Below are positions 42,630 to 51,573 of a DNA stretch of 57,228 nt, piece by piece. The position numbers were made by a program, and so were the translations under genes. Location: the NCBI RefSeq assembly GCF_027853235.1, contig NZ_WKJG01000022.1, positions 1 through 57,228 on the forward strand. The letters run 5' to 3'. The first letter of the stretch is position 1, and every line of letters starts with the position of its first letter. Origin of the DNA: Aliibacillus thermotolerans (lineage in GTDB: Bacteria > Bacillota > Bacilli > Bacillales > Marinococcaceae). Under the pieces are notes generated by a model that saw only the letters and a list, made by a program, of their open reading frames with translations, was not told where the DNA came from and did no database searches.

Positions 42630-42989
42630 ATGAAAACGGTCTTGATTGCCGATGATTCTATTTTTATGCAAAAGTGGCTGACAAAAATCATTCAATCCAA
42701 CGGTATGTTCCAAGTAGTTGCCACCGCGCAAAACGGTCTCGATGCCGTGAAACAATACAAATTGACTGACCCTGATATTGCTTTACTTGATATTGTGATG
42801 CCGGATGCATCTGGTGTTACCGCTTTAAAAGAAATTATAAAATACGATAAAAATGCCTATGTGATCATGTGCTCTTCATTAGGAGCGGACAGCCATGTCA
42901 AAGAAGCGATGAAACTAGGCGCAAAAGATTTCATTGTCAAACCCTATTTTCATTGTCTAGTTGAAAAAATGAAAAAAGTGAGCAGATAG
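42630..42989 (+). CDS. CheY-like response regulator
   Basis: A 119-residue stand-alone receiver domain. The acidic pocket is in LIADDS, the phosphoacceptor Asp in ALLDIVMPDASG and the Lys in FIVKPYF. There is no output domain. GGAGGTG at 42617-42623 fixes ATG 42630; ATG 42615 is part of that site. It lies 30 bases before the histidine kinase gene and may exchange phosphate with it or with a chemotaxis kinase. Confidence 0.85.
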   Translation: MKTVLIADDSIFMQKWLTKIIQSNGMFQVVATAQNGLDAVKQYKLTDPDIALLDIVMPDASGVTALKEIIKYDKNAYVIMCSSLGADSHVKEAMKLGAKDFIVKPYFHCLVEKMKKVSR

Positions 42990-43019
42990 TGTGTTACAAT
43001 AAATACGAAAGGGTTTATC

Positions 43020-45068
43020 ATGAATAGAAAAGTCATTTGGTATTCGTTTATTCTGATTATTTTAACAATTATAGTCGTTAAGAACGATGCTTGGAGTTAC
43101 GAAGAAATTAACATCCATCAAGGCGAATTAGATCTCAGCCATACTCGCGTCACACACATAGGTCCTTTTCATTTAAATGGTGAGTGGGAATTTTACTGGA
43201 GAGAACTGCTCACTCCGGGGGATGTGTCACAAAATAAAGTGTATGTGAACGTTCCGAACTCATGGGTGAACTATGAGGAAAACTACGACCGATACGGTTT
43301 TGCGACGTATCGTCTCGTCATTCATTTCAATCAGCAGGACATCGGGCAACTTTTTTCTCTATATATTCCTAATATTGCTACCGCTTATCGTTTATGGGTG
43401 AACGATGAACTCATGGCTGCAAACGGGGTAGTCCGTCCCGTAAAAGAAGAAATGGTTCCTCAAAGTTATCCAAAAGTCTCCACGTTTCGAGTCGATGAAG
43501 AAAAATTAGAGATTGTCATTCAAGTGTCTAATTTTCATCAACGAAAGTCAGGCATTTGGGAATCCATCATTTTAGGTACGGAAGAACAAATTTTAGATCT
43601 GAGAGAAAAAAACATCGTCATGCAAGGCTTTGTTATCGGTTGTATTTTTATGATCGGTTTTTATCAGCTCGCATTATATTTCCAACTTCGGCGCCGTTTA
43701 GCTTTTCTTTTTCTAGCGATTGCTTGTTTTGGCATTGCCATAAGGACGTCCCTTTTAAGAGACGTTTTAATCTTAAAACTTTTTCCATCTTTAAGTTGGG
43801 AGTTTGCCGTTCATATTGAGTATTTATCTGCTTTAATCGCGTTACTCTGTTTTTTAATATACGTGAAACTGGAGTTGTTTTTACCGATCCCTAATCGACT
43901 GCTGAATACATTTGTCATCCTTCTCTTGTTGTTTAGTATGCTCGTTTTGACAACGCCACCGTCTATTTTTACAAATGCATTTTTTATTTTACAAGGGATT
44001 GTATTTGTTACGATGTTGACAATTGTCGTTGCTTCTTTGATGAATATAAAGCGTAAAGCAAAGGAAAGTTATCTTCATTTCATCGCGATGATTGTTTTAT
44101 TCATTGCCATTTTAAACGATTTATTATTTTATAGCCAAAAGGTTTTTACGAACGAATTTGTTTCTTTTGGACTGTTATTTTACTTATTTACTCAGACGAT
44201 TTATTTGGCAGGGCAGTTTTCCAAGTCATTTCATAAAGCGGAAAATTTGTCAAAAGATTTACAAAAATTAAACGAATCCCTCGAGAAAAAAGTTGCGGAA
44301 CGTACAGAAGAATTAGAGCAAACAAACAAAAAATTATTAAAATTAGAACATTCCCGGAAGCGTTTGTTTGCGAATGTTTCGCATGAATTGAAAACACCAC
44401 TAACCTTTATCCAAGGTTATATTAAAGCGATGATTGATGGGGTCATCCCGAGAAACGATGCATCGTATTTACGGTCCATTTATAGGGACACGCAAATCAT
44501 GGAACAAGTGATCATTGACCTTCAAGAACTTTCAAAATTTGACTCAGGTCAAGTTGATTTTCAGTTTCGTATCATGGAAATGAGGACATTTTTCAAACAG
44601 TTGTACGAAGAGCAAAAGTTATGGGTGAAAGAAAAAGGAATTCAATTACATTATAAAGAACCATCCGAATCATTTCATATTGAGTGTCGTATTGATCCTG
44701 TTCGCATGAAACAAGCCTTTATGAATTTATTAGTAAATGCCAAGAAACATACCCCGGCTGGAGGAGACATTTTTATCGAGCTTAAAAACAACGAAAAAAA
44801 CATTCAAATCAACATACGTGACACAGGGCGTGGTATTGCTGAATCGGATATACCATTTATTTTCGATCGTTTTTATAAAGCAGCGAATGGGACGCCAACC
44901 CACAATACGAAGAGAGGAGCCGGACTTGGTCTTTCCATTGCTAAAGAGATCATTGAGTATCACGGTGGAGAAATCGGTGTACAAAGTAAAGAAGGCAAGG
45001 GTAGTATGTTTTATTTCCAGTTACCTATTTATCAGATCAAACAGTCCGGAAAGGAAGAGGTTGAATGA
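43020..45068 (+). CDS. Membrane sensor histidine kinase (7TM-type)
   Basis: A 682-residue kinase. It has an N-terminal membrane segment, an extracellular beta-sandwich domain (about 30-190, LNGEWEFYWRELL, VNVPNSWVNYEENY), seven predicted membrane helices (about 200-405) as in 7TMR-DISM receptors, a short coiled coil, a HisKA domain with FANVSHELKTPLTFIQGYI (phospho-His) and an HATPase domain (LLVNAKKHTPAGGD, DTGRGIAESDIPFIFDRFYK, RGAGLGLSIAKEI). The extracellular ligand is probably a sugar or similar small molecule (inference). It overlaps the next gene by 4 bases. Confidence 0.9.
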   Translation: MNRKVIWYSFILIILTIIVVKNDAWSYEEINIHQGELDLSHTRVTHIGPFHLNGEWEFYWRELLTPGDVSQNKVYVNVPNSWVNYEENYDRYGFATYRLVIHFNQQDIGQLFSLYIPNIATAYRLWVNDELMAANGVVRPVKEEMVPQSYPKVSTFRVDEEKLEIVIQVSNFHQRKSGIWESIILGTEEQILDLREKNIVMQGFVIGCIFMIGFYQLALYFQLRRRLAFLFLAIACFGIAIRTSLLRDVLILKLFPSLSWEFAVHIEYLSALIALLCFLIYVKLELFLPIPNRLLNTFVILLLLFSMLVLTTPPSIFTNAFFILQGIVFVTMLTIVVASLMNIKRKAKESYLHFIAMIVLFIAILNDLLFYSQKVFTNEFVSFGLLFYLFTQTIYLAGQFSKSFHKAENLSKDLQKLNESLEKKVAERTEELEQTNKKLLKLEHSRKRLFANVSHELKTPLTFIQGYIKAMIDGVIPRNDASYLRSIYRDTQIMEQVIIDLQELSKFDSGQVDFQFRIMEMRTFFKQLYEEQKLWVKEKGIQLHYKEPSESFHIECRIDPVRMKQAFMNLLVNAKKHTPAGGDIFIELKNNEKNIQINIRDTGRGIAESDIPFIFDRFYKAANGTPTHNTKRGAGLGLSIAKEIIEYHGGEIGVQSKEGKGSMFYFQLPIYQIKQSGKEEVE

Positions 45069-45661
45069 ACAGAGGAAAGGTACTGGTCGTCGATGATGAA
45101 TATAAAATCGTTTCGCTAGTCAAAATGTACTTGGAAAAAAACGACTATGAAGTGATGAGCGCTGACACCGGTAAAAAGGCATTACGCATTGTGGGCGAAC
45201 AAGTGCCTGACTTAATTGTGCTAGACATCCTTTTACCTGACGTCAATGGATTAGATCTTTGCAATAAAATACGTTTGAATAATGAAATCCCGATCATTTA
45301 CTTAAGCTGTTTGCATGAGTCTGAAACGATTATTAAAGGGCTGGACAACGGCGGGGATGATTATTTAACAAAACCATTTGACCCGAACGTATTAGTCGCA
45401 AAAGTGAACGCTTTATTGAGAAGAGCATCCGGAATATATGGCACGAAGATAGAACAGATCTTTCACATTGAACCGTTAACGAAACAAGAGAAGGAAATCT
45501 TACAATGGATAGAAAAAGGTTACACGAACAAAGAAATCGCCGAAAAACTAAAACTGAAAGAAGGGACGATTAAAGTTTATAATCATACTATCTTTCAAAA
45601 ACTTCAAGTGAAAAACCGCACGCAAGCAATCGTCCGGGCAAAAGAAGCCAAATTGTTGTAA
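45065..45661 (+). CDS. Response regulator, receiver plus LuxR-type HTH
   Basis: A 198-residue regulator: receiver domain (about 5-120; VVDDEYKIV, VLDILLPDVNGLD, LTKPFD) and a C-terminal GerE/LuxR helix-turn-helix (LTKQEKEILQWIEKGYTNKE then IAEKLKLKEGTIKVY). The receiver looks OmpR-like while the output is LuxR-like. It overlaps the kinase gene by 4 bases (ATGA), so the two are translationally coupled partners. Confidence 0.9.
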   Translation: MNRGKVLVVDDEYKIVSLVKMYLEKNDYEVMSADTGKKALRIVGEQVPDLIVLDILLPDVNGLDLCNKIRLNNEIPIIYLSCLHESETIIKGLDNGGDDYLTKPFDPNVLVAKVNALLRRASGIYGTKIEQIFHIEPLTKQEKEILQWIEKGYTNKEIAEKLKLKEGTIKVYNHTIFQKLQVKNRTQAIVRAKEAKLL

Positions 45662-45787
45662 ATGACCTCCTCGAATTTTGCTGAATGGAAGACAAATGGA
45701 AAAGGCGAAGAAAGGCGCTGTTTTCAAACTGTGCTCCAATTCATTTTAGGACGAGCGGATTTTCTCGGCACAGCCGTTTTTCTCTTT

Positions 45788-45916
45788 CATGCGACGAATG
45801 GATGCGTGATTCACATAACGAGTCGTCGCATGACCCGTTTATGCGCTCAATTTCGTCGTATGAATGTGTCATACAACCATCCGCACGATGTTTTTCCTCT
45901 TTATTGTTCACATGAG
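45788..45916. repeat. Family-1 mosaic array, short and contracted
   Basis: Forward half-sites at 45788, 45840 and 45870; reverse half-sites at 45825 and 45855, with a degenerate one near 45906. Steps are 37, 15, 15, 15, then about 36. The second inner spacer has shrunk from 37 to 15. It lies between two plus-strand genes. Confidence 0.75.
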
Positions 45917-45999
45917 ATCGTAGTAGCAAAATGACAATGATTGAGTCCCACACATTCAACACGTAACAAGTTTTTCGGAGAAGGGGAGGGGGACTTGGT

Positions 46000-46326
46000 G
46001 TGTCGATTTTTTCTGTAATCGCATTTTCTGCCTTGATTGTAGCAGTTATTTCAATATTTTTTGCTATCAAAGGTAAGCATCAACTTTACTGGATTTCCGC
46101 CATTGGAATTTATATATTTAGTTTTCTAGCAGGTTTCTCGATAGGACAAATGACCGTTGGTTTAACTTTTATACCTTTAGCTTTAGCAATTGGCTACACT
46201 TTTGGTTGGATAAAAAACAAAAAACAGAGCATTATCTTTCTCGTCATAGGTATTTTCATTGGCCTTCTCATGATAATGTATGTAGGAAACTGGTTGTTCT
46301 ATCCGTTATTTCCCTTATTCAACTGA
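46000..46326 (+). CDS. Small four-helix membrane protein, unknown
   Basis: A 108-residue hydrophobic protein with four predicted membrane segments (about 3-24, 30-50, 54-71, 79-102) and short charged loops (KGKHQ, KNKKQS). The start is GTG 46000 after AAGGGGAGGGGG. I recognise no family and no partner gene is adjacent. Confidence 0.65.
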   Translation: MSIFSVIAFSALIVAVISIFFAIKGKHQLYWISAIGIYIFSFLAGFSIGQMTVGLTFIPLALAIGYTFGWIKNKKQSIIFLVIGIFIGLLMIMYVGNWLFYPLFPLFN

Positions 46327-46469
46327 CGGATGCTTTCGGGGAAGAACGAAAAACAGCTACGGAAGAGAAATATATAAGAATTAATACCAATTAATGAGAG
46401 GAACCGTCCTATTTTGTCTTACGCACTTTTATTTAGAGGAAAACCAAAGTACGGTTAAATGAAAAAAAC

Positions 46470-46500
46470 TTGCGATGGCAAGTCTTCCTTTTTTCATATG
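46470..46500 (+). terminator. Terminator-like hairpin
   Basis: ACTTGC pairs with GCAAGT around GATG, with an A-run before and CTTCCTTTTTT after. Confidence 0.6.
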
Positions 46501-46554
46501 ATGTGGATTTCTTCTTTGGGCTAGAAATCCTTTGTAATTTATAGTATAATCATA

Positions 46555-46911
46555 AATATAGAACATATGTTTGTTTTCGAAAAAACTTTGAAAAAGCTTT
46601 TACATCTTCTTCGAGAGATAACTTCCCTACTATTTCCGTTTGCGAGTCTGTTTCAAACGTATATCCTCGACTCACTAGTTCTTTTCTCCATTTTTCTCGT
46701 TCAAGATGGTGCCGTTACAGATAACCCGGTACCTGGAATTGGCAAATGACATTGGTTGGGATGTGAAAGCGATTGATATGACCTCATCATAGTAAACATG
46801 TTTTGCATCGGGGCCGCGGTGTTTGATGATTGCACTCCGTTGCTTGAGATCATCCATAGGAAATGCTTCAGATGTTTCGCGATGCCTCATGACGCACACA
46901 AACCCACACAT
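46555..46911 (-). pseudogene. Frameshifted 5' remnant of asparagine synthase (asnB-like)
   Basis: From ATG 46911 (AAGGAG upstream) the frame gives MCGFVCVMRHRE ... IIKHRGPDAKHVYYDE ... NGTILNE, the class II glutamine amidotransferase N-terminus of asparagine synthases with the Cys2 nucleophile. It stops at 46675, but after a shift at the A-run near 46691-46695 the next frame continues the same fold (KWRKELVSRGYTFETDSQTE). The reading then ends at a LexA-box-like sequence near 46560. A frameshift plus a large 3' deletion make it inactive. Confidence 0.75.
46560..46573. promoter_or_regulatory. LexA (SOS) box-like sequence
   Basis: AGAACATATGTTTG fits the Bacillus LexA box (CGAACRNRYGTTYC) with mismatches at the outer bases. 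The same 14 bases recur at 47269-47282. It lies at the broken end of the asnB remnant. Confidence 0.6.
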
Positions 46912-47260
46912 GTCATTTCAACTCCTTATTTTCATCGTTTATAACGGTTTCTATATTGTTTGAAACGATTCTTACCGTCACTCTATATACCTTGCCCGTA
47001 AGTATAAAGTTTCCGAATGAAAAAAATCTTACAATCTATTTACTCTTGTGCTCTTCACCGGCAATTTTTGGATTGTTCAGAGAGAGGTAGAAAGGGTTTG
47101 GGGCAATTCATGCGACATGCAATAGAAAATATTTATTCACAACGATTCTTTTTTCTAAACAAACGTTTGATTAAATGGTGGAAGGCATGATTAGCGCGGG
47201 AAGCAACGAATGTTACTTTTTTAGGGGATGGAAGTTGTCCTTTGTAGGTCTAAAAGAAGA
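46912..47260. other. Intergenic stretch without a recognisable gene
   Basis: About 350 bases upstream of both the asnB remnant and the toxin unit. A lone family-1 half-site (TTCATGCGAC, around 47108) is present. No coding frame is supported. Confidence 0.4.
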
Positions 47261-47289
47261 TAGATACAAGAACATATGTTTGATATAAT
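47261..47289 (+). promoter_or_regulatory. LexA-boxed promoter of the toxin gene
   Basis: TAGATA (47261-47266), 17 bases, TATAAT (47284-47289). The LexA box AGAACATATGTTTG (47269-47282) lies between the two elements, so LexA should block it and DNA damage relieve it. Confidence 0.75.
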
Positions 47290-47351
47290 GGCGATAGCAA
47301 CTATATAAGCGGGTGGGCGGTTACCACTCCCTGTAGAAAGGGGGTGAGGCC

Positions 47352-47465
47352 ATGGTGACATATGAAACAATGACGATGCTCTTTCAATTTGGGATATTTC
47401 TTACCTCTGTGTTCACAGTGATCGTCGCAATCGTCGCTCTTGTTGCCAATAGAAAAAAGAAGTAA
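47352..47465 (+). CDS. Holin-like type I toxin
   Basis: A 37-residue peptide (MVTYETMTMLFQFGIFLTSV and on) with one membrane helix and a NRKKK tail. This is the pattern of the putative holin-like toxin family (TxpA/BsrG-like): MxxYE start, hydrophobic helix, Lys-rich end. Such toxins insert in the membrane. GAAAGGGGG at 47336-47344 precedes ATG 47352. The 5' leader GGCGGTTAC (47316-47324) can pair with GTAACCGCC (47462-47470) at the stop codon, the long-range fold seen in related toxin mRNAs. A LexA box controls its promoter and an antisense RNA overlaps its 3' end. Confidence 0.85.
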   Translation: MVTYETMTMLFQFGIFLTSVFTVIVAIVALVANRKKK

Positions 47466-47606
47466 CCGCCCCACTCCTGCCAAGATAAGGGTAGTTACTT
47501 CTTTGTGCGCACTTTTATCATTGGTTGGCCGCTTATCCTGCGGCATGTAGTTGCTACTTGGCCAAGTGTGTATGCACTTGGTCTTTTTTAATCATATGTT
47601 CGTTCT
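47453..47606 (-). ncRNA. Predicted antisense antitoxin RNA
   Basis: On the minus strand TTGCAA (47642-47637), 18 bases and TATAAT (47618-47613) form a promoter. An RNA from about 47606 would run back into the toxin mRNA and end at a terminator whose stem (47494-47504 with 47456-47466) is followed by TTTTTT at 47458-47453. It would overlap the toxin mRNA 3' part by about 130 bases, as in TxpA/RatA-type systems. A partial LexA-like box (CGAACATATGATT) lies just after the -10. Confidence 0.7.
47562..47589 (+). terminator. Terminator of the toxin mRNA
   Basis: CCAAGTG pairs with CACTTGG around TGTATG, followed by TC and six T residues. Confidence 0.85.
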
Positions 47607-47618
47607 TTCTCTATTATA

Positions 47619-47909
47619 CACGGAATAGCGCGTTTTTTGCAATGGTGTCCACACAACGTATGCTTCATGGAATATTTCATCCATATGCCATAGTCATCCT
47701 TTCCCGGTGATTTTCGCGTGAAAGTGTCTACTTTTGTTCCACATTGTGGAAACTTGTTCTTTTCCTTTCACATGCGGTAGCGCGTTTCTTCTTTTTTGTG
47801 ACAAAATTCCCTACTTCATTCATTTCATCGCACATTTCCAACAAAAAAACATAACATTTATCACGAAATGTTTCTCTAAGGAAAAATATTAAGTATTAGG
47901 AAAAAACAC
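47619..47909. other. Intergenic stretch before the metal-transport operon
   Basis: About 290 AT-rich bases with no supported gene. The left edge holds the -35 of the antitoxin RNA, and the right edge leads into the mntA-like promoter. Confidence 0.4.
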
Positions 47910-47939
47910 TTGACATGTACAAACTTATCAGATTATAGT
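47910..47939 (+). promoter_or_regulatory. Sigma-A promoter of the metal ABC operon
   Basis: TTGACA (47910-47915), 18 bases, TATAGT (47934-47939). Confidence 0.75.
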
Positions 47940-47955
47940 AATTGTAACAAATAAA

Positions 47956-47975
47956 AAGTTTACCTAATGCAACTT
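47956..47975 (+). promoter_or_regulatory. MntR-like operator
   Basis: AAGTTTACCTAATGCAACTT is an imperfect palindrome close to the Bacillus MntR box (AGTTTGCCTNAGGCAAACT-like). It lies just downstream of the promoter, where a bound repressor would block transcription when manganese is high. Confidence 0.55.
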
Positions 47976-47994
47976 TTAAAGGGGTGTCCAATTG

Positions 47995-48960
47995 ATGTGG
48001 GAAACAATGAAAAAACTTGCTGGACTTTTATTATGCAGCGTCGTCGTTTTCCTAGCGGCTTGCGGGCAAGGAGAAACGTCAAGTGATGCTGCCAGCGACA
48101 ATGAAACAAGTGATTCTTCGGAAAAAATTTATGTACTTACGACGATTGCGCAAATTGCTGAGCCGTTAAGTGTCATTGGAGGAGAGCGGCTAGAAGTCGA
48201 TAGTTTAATGGGGCCTTCGGTAGACCCTCACGTATACCAAGCAACACAAAGTGATATTGCAAAGATAGAAAATGCAGAGCTTATTTTTTATAATGGTTTA
48301 AATTTAGAAGCCAATATGGTAGACATTTTCAATCATTTAGCTGATACAAAACCAGTGGTGGCGATTGGAGAGGAGATATCGGAGGAGTCTTTGTTACAAG
48401 ATGAAAATAAAGCGGTGGACCCACATATTTGGTTTGATATTGATCTTTGGAAAGAAGCGTTAGACCGAGCCGTGGAAGAGTTGAAAAATTATTCTCCGGA
48501 CGATGCAGACATGTTTGAAGAAAATAAACAAGCATATTTTTCTGATTTAGAGGCGTTGAAAGAAGAAGCGACAAAATTGCAACATATTCCGGAAAACCAC
48601 AAATATTTAGTTACTGCCCATGACGCGTTCCAATATTTTGGTCATATGCATAATTTAGAAGTAATTGGGTTACAAGGTATTAGCACGGATGATGAAATTG
48701 GTGTTTCCGATATTAATGAAACGATTGACATCATTAAAAAATACGAAGTACCGGCAATCTTTGTCGAAAGCAGCGTCAATCCGAATTCCATCAATGCCGT
48801 ATTGGAAGGGGCTCAAAGTGAAGGCATCGATGTCACGCTAGGTGGAGAGCTGTTCTCTGACGCAATGGGTGAACCCGGTACGGAAGAAGGGACGTATATT
48901 GGTATGTATCGCCATAACGTCGATACGATTTATGAAGCGCTAATGGGAGGTACAGAGTAA
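47995..48960 (+). CDS. Metal ABC transporter substrate-binding lipoprotein (MntA/ZnuA type)
   Basis: A 321-residue cluster A-I binding protein: signal peptide with lipobox LAAC (Cys near residue 24), an acidic spacer and the binding fold. Metal ligands expected for the family are visible: His in VDPHVYQ, His in DPHIWFD, Glu in FVESSVN and Asp in LFSDAMG. The absence of a long His-rich loop, plus the MntR-like operator, favours manganese over zinc. ATG 47995 is used, with AAAGGGG upstream. First gene of a four-gene operon. Confidence 0.88.
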   Translation: MWETMKKLAGLLLCSVVVFLAACGQGETSSDAASDNETSDSSEKIYVLTTIAQIAEPLSVIGGERLEVDSLMGPSVDPHVYQATQSDIAKIENAELIFYNGLNLEANMVDIFNHLADTKPVVAIGEEISEESLLQDENKAVDPHIWFDIDLWKEALDRAVEELKNYSPDDADMFEENKQAYFSDLEALKEEATKLQHIPENHKYLVTAHDAFQYFGHMHNLEVIGLQGISTDDEIGVSDINETIDIIKKYEVPAIFVESSVNPNSINAVLEGAQSEGIDVTLGGELFSDAMGEPGTEEGTYIGMYRHNVDTIYEALMGGTE

Positions 48961-48961
48961 T

Positions 48962-49723
48962 ATGAGAGATATTGTGTTGCAAGTGAATCATCTAGCAGCC
49001 GCTTACCGGAAAAACACGGTTCTTCATGACGTCAATTTTACGGTTCGTGCTGGATCACTCACTGGCATTGTTGGTCCAAATGGTGCAGGAAAGTCCACCT
49101 TGATAAAAACGTTGCTGCAGCTACATCCCGCTTTATCAGGGGAAATACGTTTTTATCAGACGACATATCAAAAAGCCAAGGATAAAATCGGCTACGTTCC
49201 CCAGCGCGGTTCAGTAGATTGGGATTTTCCGACGACCGCCTTGGATGTGGTAACGATGGGACTGTACCGAAAAATCGGTTGGTTGAAATGGCCACGTGCG
49301 AAACATAAAGCAAAAGCTTATGAAGCGTTAGAGAAGATGGGAATGGCGGATTATGCGAACCGGCAAATTAGCCAACTTTCCGGTGGACAGCAACAGCGGG
49401 TTTTTCTTGCGCGTGCGCTCGTGCAAGATGCGGATATGTATTTTATGGATGAACCGCTAGTAGGGGTTGACGCTGCCACTGAACGCGCTATCATGGCAAT
49501 TTTAAAAGAACTGAAAAAGGCAGGAAAAACGGTGCTTGTGGTGCACCATGATTTACAAACGGTGAGCGAATATTTCGATCATGTCATGTTGTTAAACCGA
49601 ACAGTTATCAATTACGGTAAAACAGAAGTCGTTTTTACGAAAGAAAATATCGCCAAAACATATGGAGGGAACATGCGCTGGATGGGAGAGGAAGAACAAA
49701 ATGTGGTCCATTCTGTTAAGTAG
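48962..49723 (+). CDS. Metal ABC transporter ATP-binding protein (MntB type)
   Basis: A 253-residue ABC ATPase: Walker A GPNGAGKST, Q-loop YVPQRGSVDW, signature LSGGQQQR, Walker B MYFMDEPLVG and H-loop VVHHDLQTV. It powers the permeases encoded downstream. It starts 1 base after the lipoprotein stop and overlaps the next gene by 23 bases, so it is translationally coupled. Confidence 0.92.
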   Translation: MRDIVLQVNHLAAAYRKNTVLHDVNFTVRAGSLTGIVGPNGAGKSTLIKTLLQLHPALSGEIRFYQTTYQKAKDKIGYVPQRGSVDWDFPTTALDVVTMGLYRKIGWLKWPRAKHKAKAYEALEKMGMADYANRQISQLSGGQQQRVFLARALVQDADMYFMDEPLVGVDAATERAIMAILKELKKAGKTVLVVHHDLQTVSEYFDHVMLLNRTVINYGKTEVVFTKENIAKTYGGNMRWMGEEEQNVVHSVK

Positions 49724-50597
49724 CAACACACAATGGGTGTTACTCAGCACCATGATTCTTGGGATAGCCGCCGGAATGGTTGGTTGTATCGCGTATTTTA
49801 AACGACAAAACTTGATGAGTGATGCCCTCTCCCACGCTGCTTTACCTGGTGTCGTCATTGCCTTTATCCTTTTTGCCGAAAAACAATTATATGTGTTAAT
49901 CATTGGTGCGGCAGTAAGTGCTCTTTGTGGGGCGTTATTTATTCAAGCGGTTTCGACATCCACCCGGATTTCGGAAGATGCTTCGATGGGAATGGTGTTA
50001 GCGGTCTTTTATGGCCTTGGAATAATGTTGTTGACGATTGCGAATCGTATGGTAAGCGGCAATCAGAGCGGGCTGGTTTCATTTATTTACGGGCAGGCAG
50101 CGGCAATGGTGCGATCGGATATGTATACGATGATTTTGTTGGCGCTCGCGGTCGTTTTTATTCTCTTTCTCCTTTTGAAAGAATGGAAAGTGTACTTGTT
50201 CGACGGAGGATTTGCAAAAGGAATCGGTTTGTCCGTGCGCGGTATGGATCTGTTATATATTGGGATTCTAGTTACTACCATTGTTATCGGGATTCAAGCA
50301 GTCGGAGTGATTTTAATGGCTGCTTTAATGATCACACCTGCCGTCAGTGCCCGCTATTGGACGAAAACATTCGCGATGATGCTATTGTTGTCTGCCCTTT
50401 TTGGCGGGATTTCCGGCGCTGTCGGAACGCTGATTACCGCCCTTTGGAGTGGGCTTCCAACCGGTCCTTTTATCGTTGTTGTGGCATCGAGCCTATTTAT
50501 CTTTTCTCTTTTGTTTGGAAAAGAAAAGGGCATCGTGCTTCGTTTTATCGAACAGTCTAGACAACGAAAGACGATAGAAGCAAGAGAGGTGGGGTAA
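49701..50597 (+). CDS. Metal ABC transporter permease (MntC type)
   Basis: A 298-residue ABC-3 family permease with about eight membrane helices. Family segments include MSDALSHAALPGVVIAF near the N-terminus and GVILMAALMITPAVSARYW in the middle. GAGAGG precedes ATG 49701; the in-frame upstream start at 49662 is less likely. It probably pairs with the next permease as a heterodimer. Confidence 0.9.
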   Translation: MWSILLSSNTQWVLLSTMILGIAAGMVGCIAYFKRQNLMSDALSHAALPGVVIAFILFAEKQLYVLIIGAAVSALCGALFIQAVSTSTRISEDASMGMVLAVFYGLGIMLLTIANRMVSGNQSGLVSFIYGQAAAMVRSDMYTMILLALAVVFILFLLLKEWKVYLFDGGFAKGIGLSVRGMDLLYIGILVTTIVIGIQAVGVILMAALMITPAVSARYWTKTFAMMLLLSALFGGISGAVGTLITALWSGLPTGPFIVVVASSLFIFSLLFGKEKGIVLRFIEQSRQRKTIEAREVG

Positions 50598-51479
50598 ATG
50601 AGCTATGCCGGATGGATTATCTTCACCGCTTCTTTAGTGGGCTTCTCTTGCGGTTTAATTGGTGTATTTTTGATTTTGCGAAAAACGGCGATGATGGCAG
50701 ATGCCATTAGTCATACGGTGTTACTTGGAATTGTCGTCGCCTTTTTAATCACAGGAGAATTAAGTGGCGTGTATATGGTGATTGGCGGGATTGTCGCCGG
50801 GATTGTGACGACATATCTCGTGCAGCTGTTACGTTCCCTCGACGTGCAACATGATGCGTCAATGGGAATTGTGTTTACGACGCTCTTTGCGATTGGAGTC
50901 ATTTTAATTGCAACGAAAGCGGGGAATGCCCACTTAGATGTACAGCACGCTTTAATGGGAGAAATTACGTTTATTCCATTTCATACGACAACCCTTCCGT
51001 TCATTGGAGATGTGCCGGTAGCCGTCGTATTGCTTGCGGTTATTTCTGTTGTTGTGTTGCTGTTGATTGTGGTGTTTTATAAAGAATGGAAACTGACTTC
51101 CTTTGACCCGGCGCTTGCAGCAAGTCTCGGAATTCCAGTGACGCTCATGCATTATTTATTTATGAGTCTCGTTTCTGTCACCACCGTTGCTTCTTTTGAT
51201 GCTGTTGGAGCCATCATGGTTGTGGCGATGCTCATTACACCTGCTGCCGCTGCCTATTTATGGACGGACAGACTGGCTGTTATGCTCGTATTAAGCAGTT
51301 CTTTCGGAATTTTTTCTGCAGTGATTGGTTATTATATCGCTCAATGGCTTGATACATCGATTTCTGGCTCCATGGCGTTTGCGACCGGGATCGTTTTTAT
51401 CATTAGCTTTCTCTTTGCACCAACACACGGTATTGTACAAAAATATCTATTCGTGAAGCGTGAAACGACGACTTCATAA
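50598..51479 (+). CDS. Metal ABC transporter permease (MntD type)
   Basis: A 293-residue ABC-3 family permease paralogous to the preceding gene (MADAISHTVLLGIVVAF, VGAIMVVAMLITPAAAAYLW). Its ATG directly follows the previous stop codon. With two permease genes, the operon layout matches Bacillus mntABCD. Confidence 0.9.
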   Translation: MSYAGWIIFTASLVGFSCGLIGVFLILRKTAMMADAISHTVLLGIVVAFLITGELSGVYMVIGGIVAGIVTTYLVQLLRSLDVQHDASMGIVFTTLFAIGVILIATKAGNAHLDVQHALMGEITFIPFHTTTLPFIGDVPVAVVLLAVISVVVLLLIVVFYKEWKLTSFDPALAASLGIPVTLMHYLFMSLVSVTTVASFDAVGAIMVVAMLITPAAAAYLWTDRLAVMLVLSSSFGIFSAVIGYYIAQWLDTSISGSMAFATGIVFIISFLFAPTHGIVQKYLFVKRETTTS

Positions 51480-51573
51480 ATGGAAAAGTGGCTGGGACAA
51501 AACTTCAGTCATCGCCAAAATCTTGGTGAGTCTCTCTTTTTGTGGACATAGAACATTTAAACTGAAAATGATG

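Noticed and set aside
49925-50560. Long alternative frame inside the first permease gene
   Set aside because: Out-of-frame reading of a clear permease; no start signals and no protein-like pattern.
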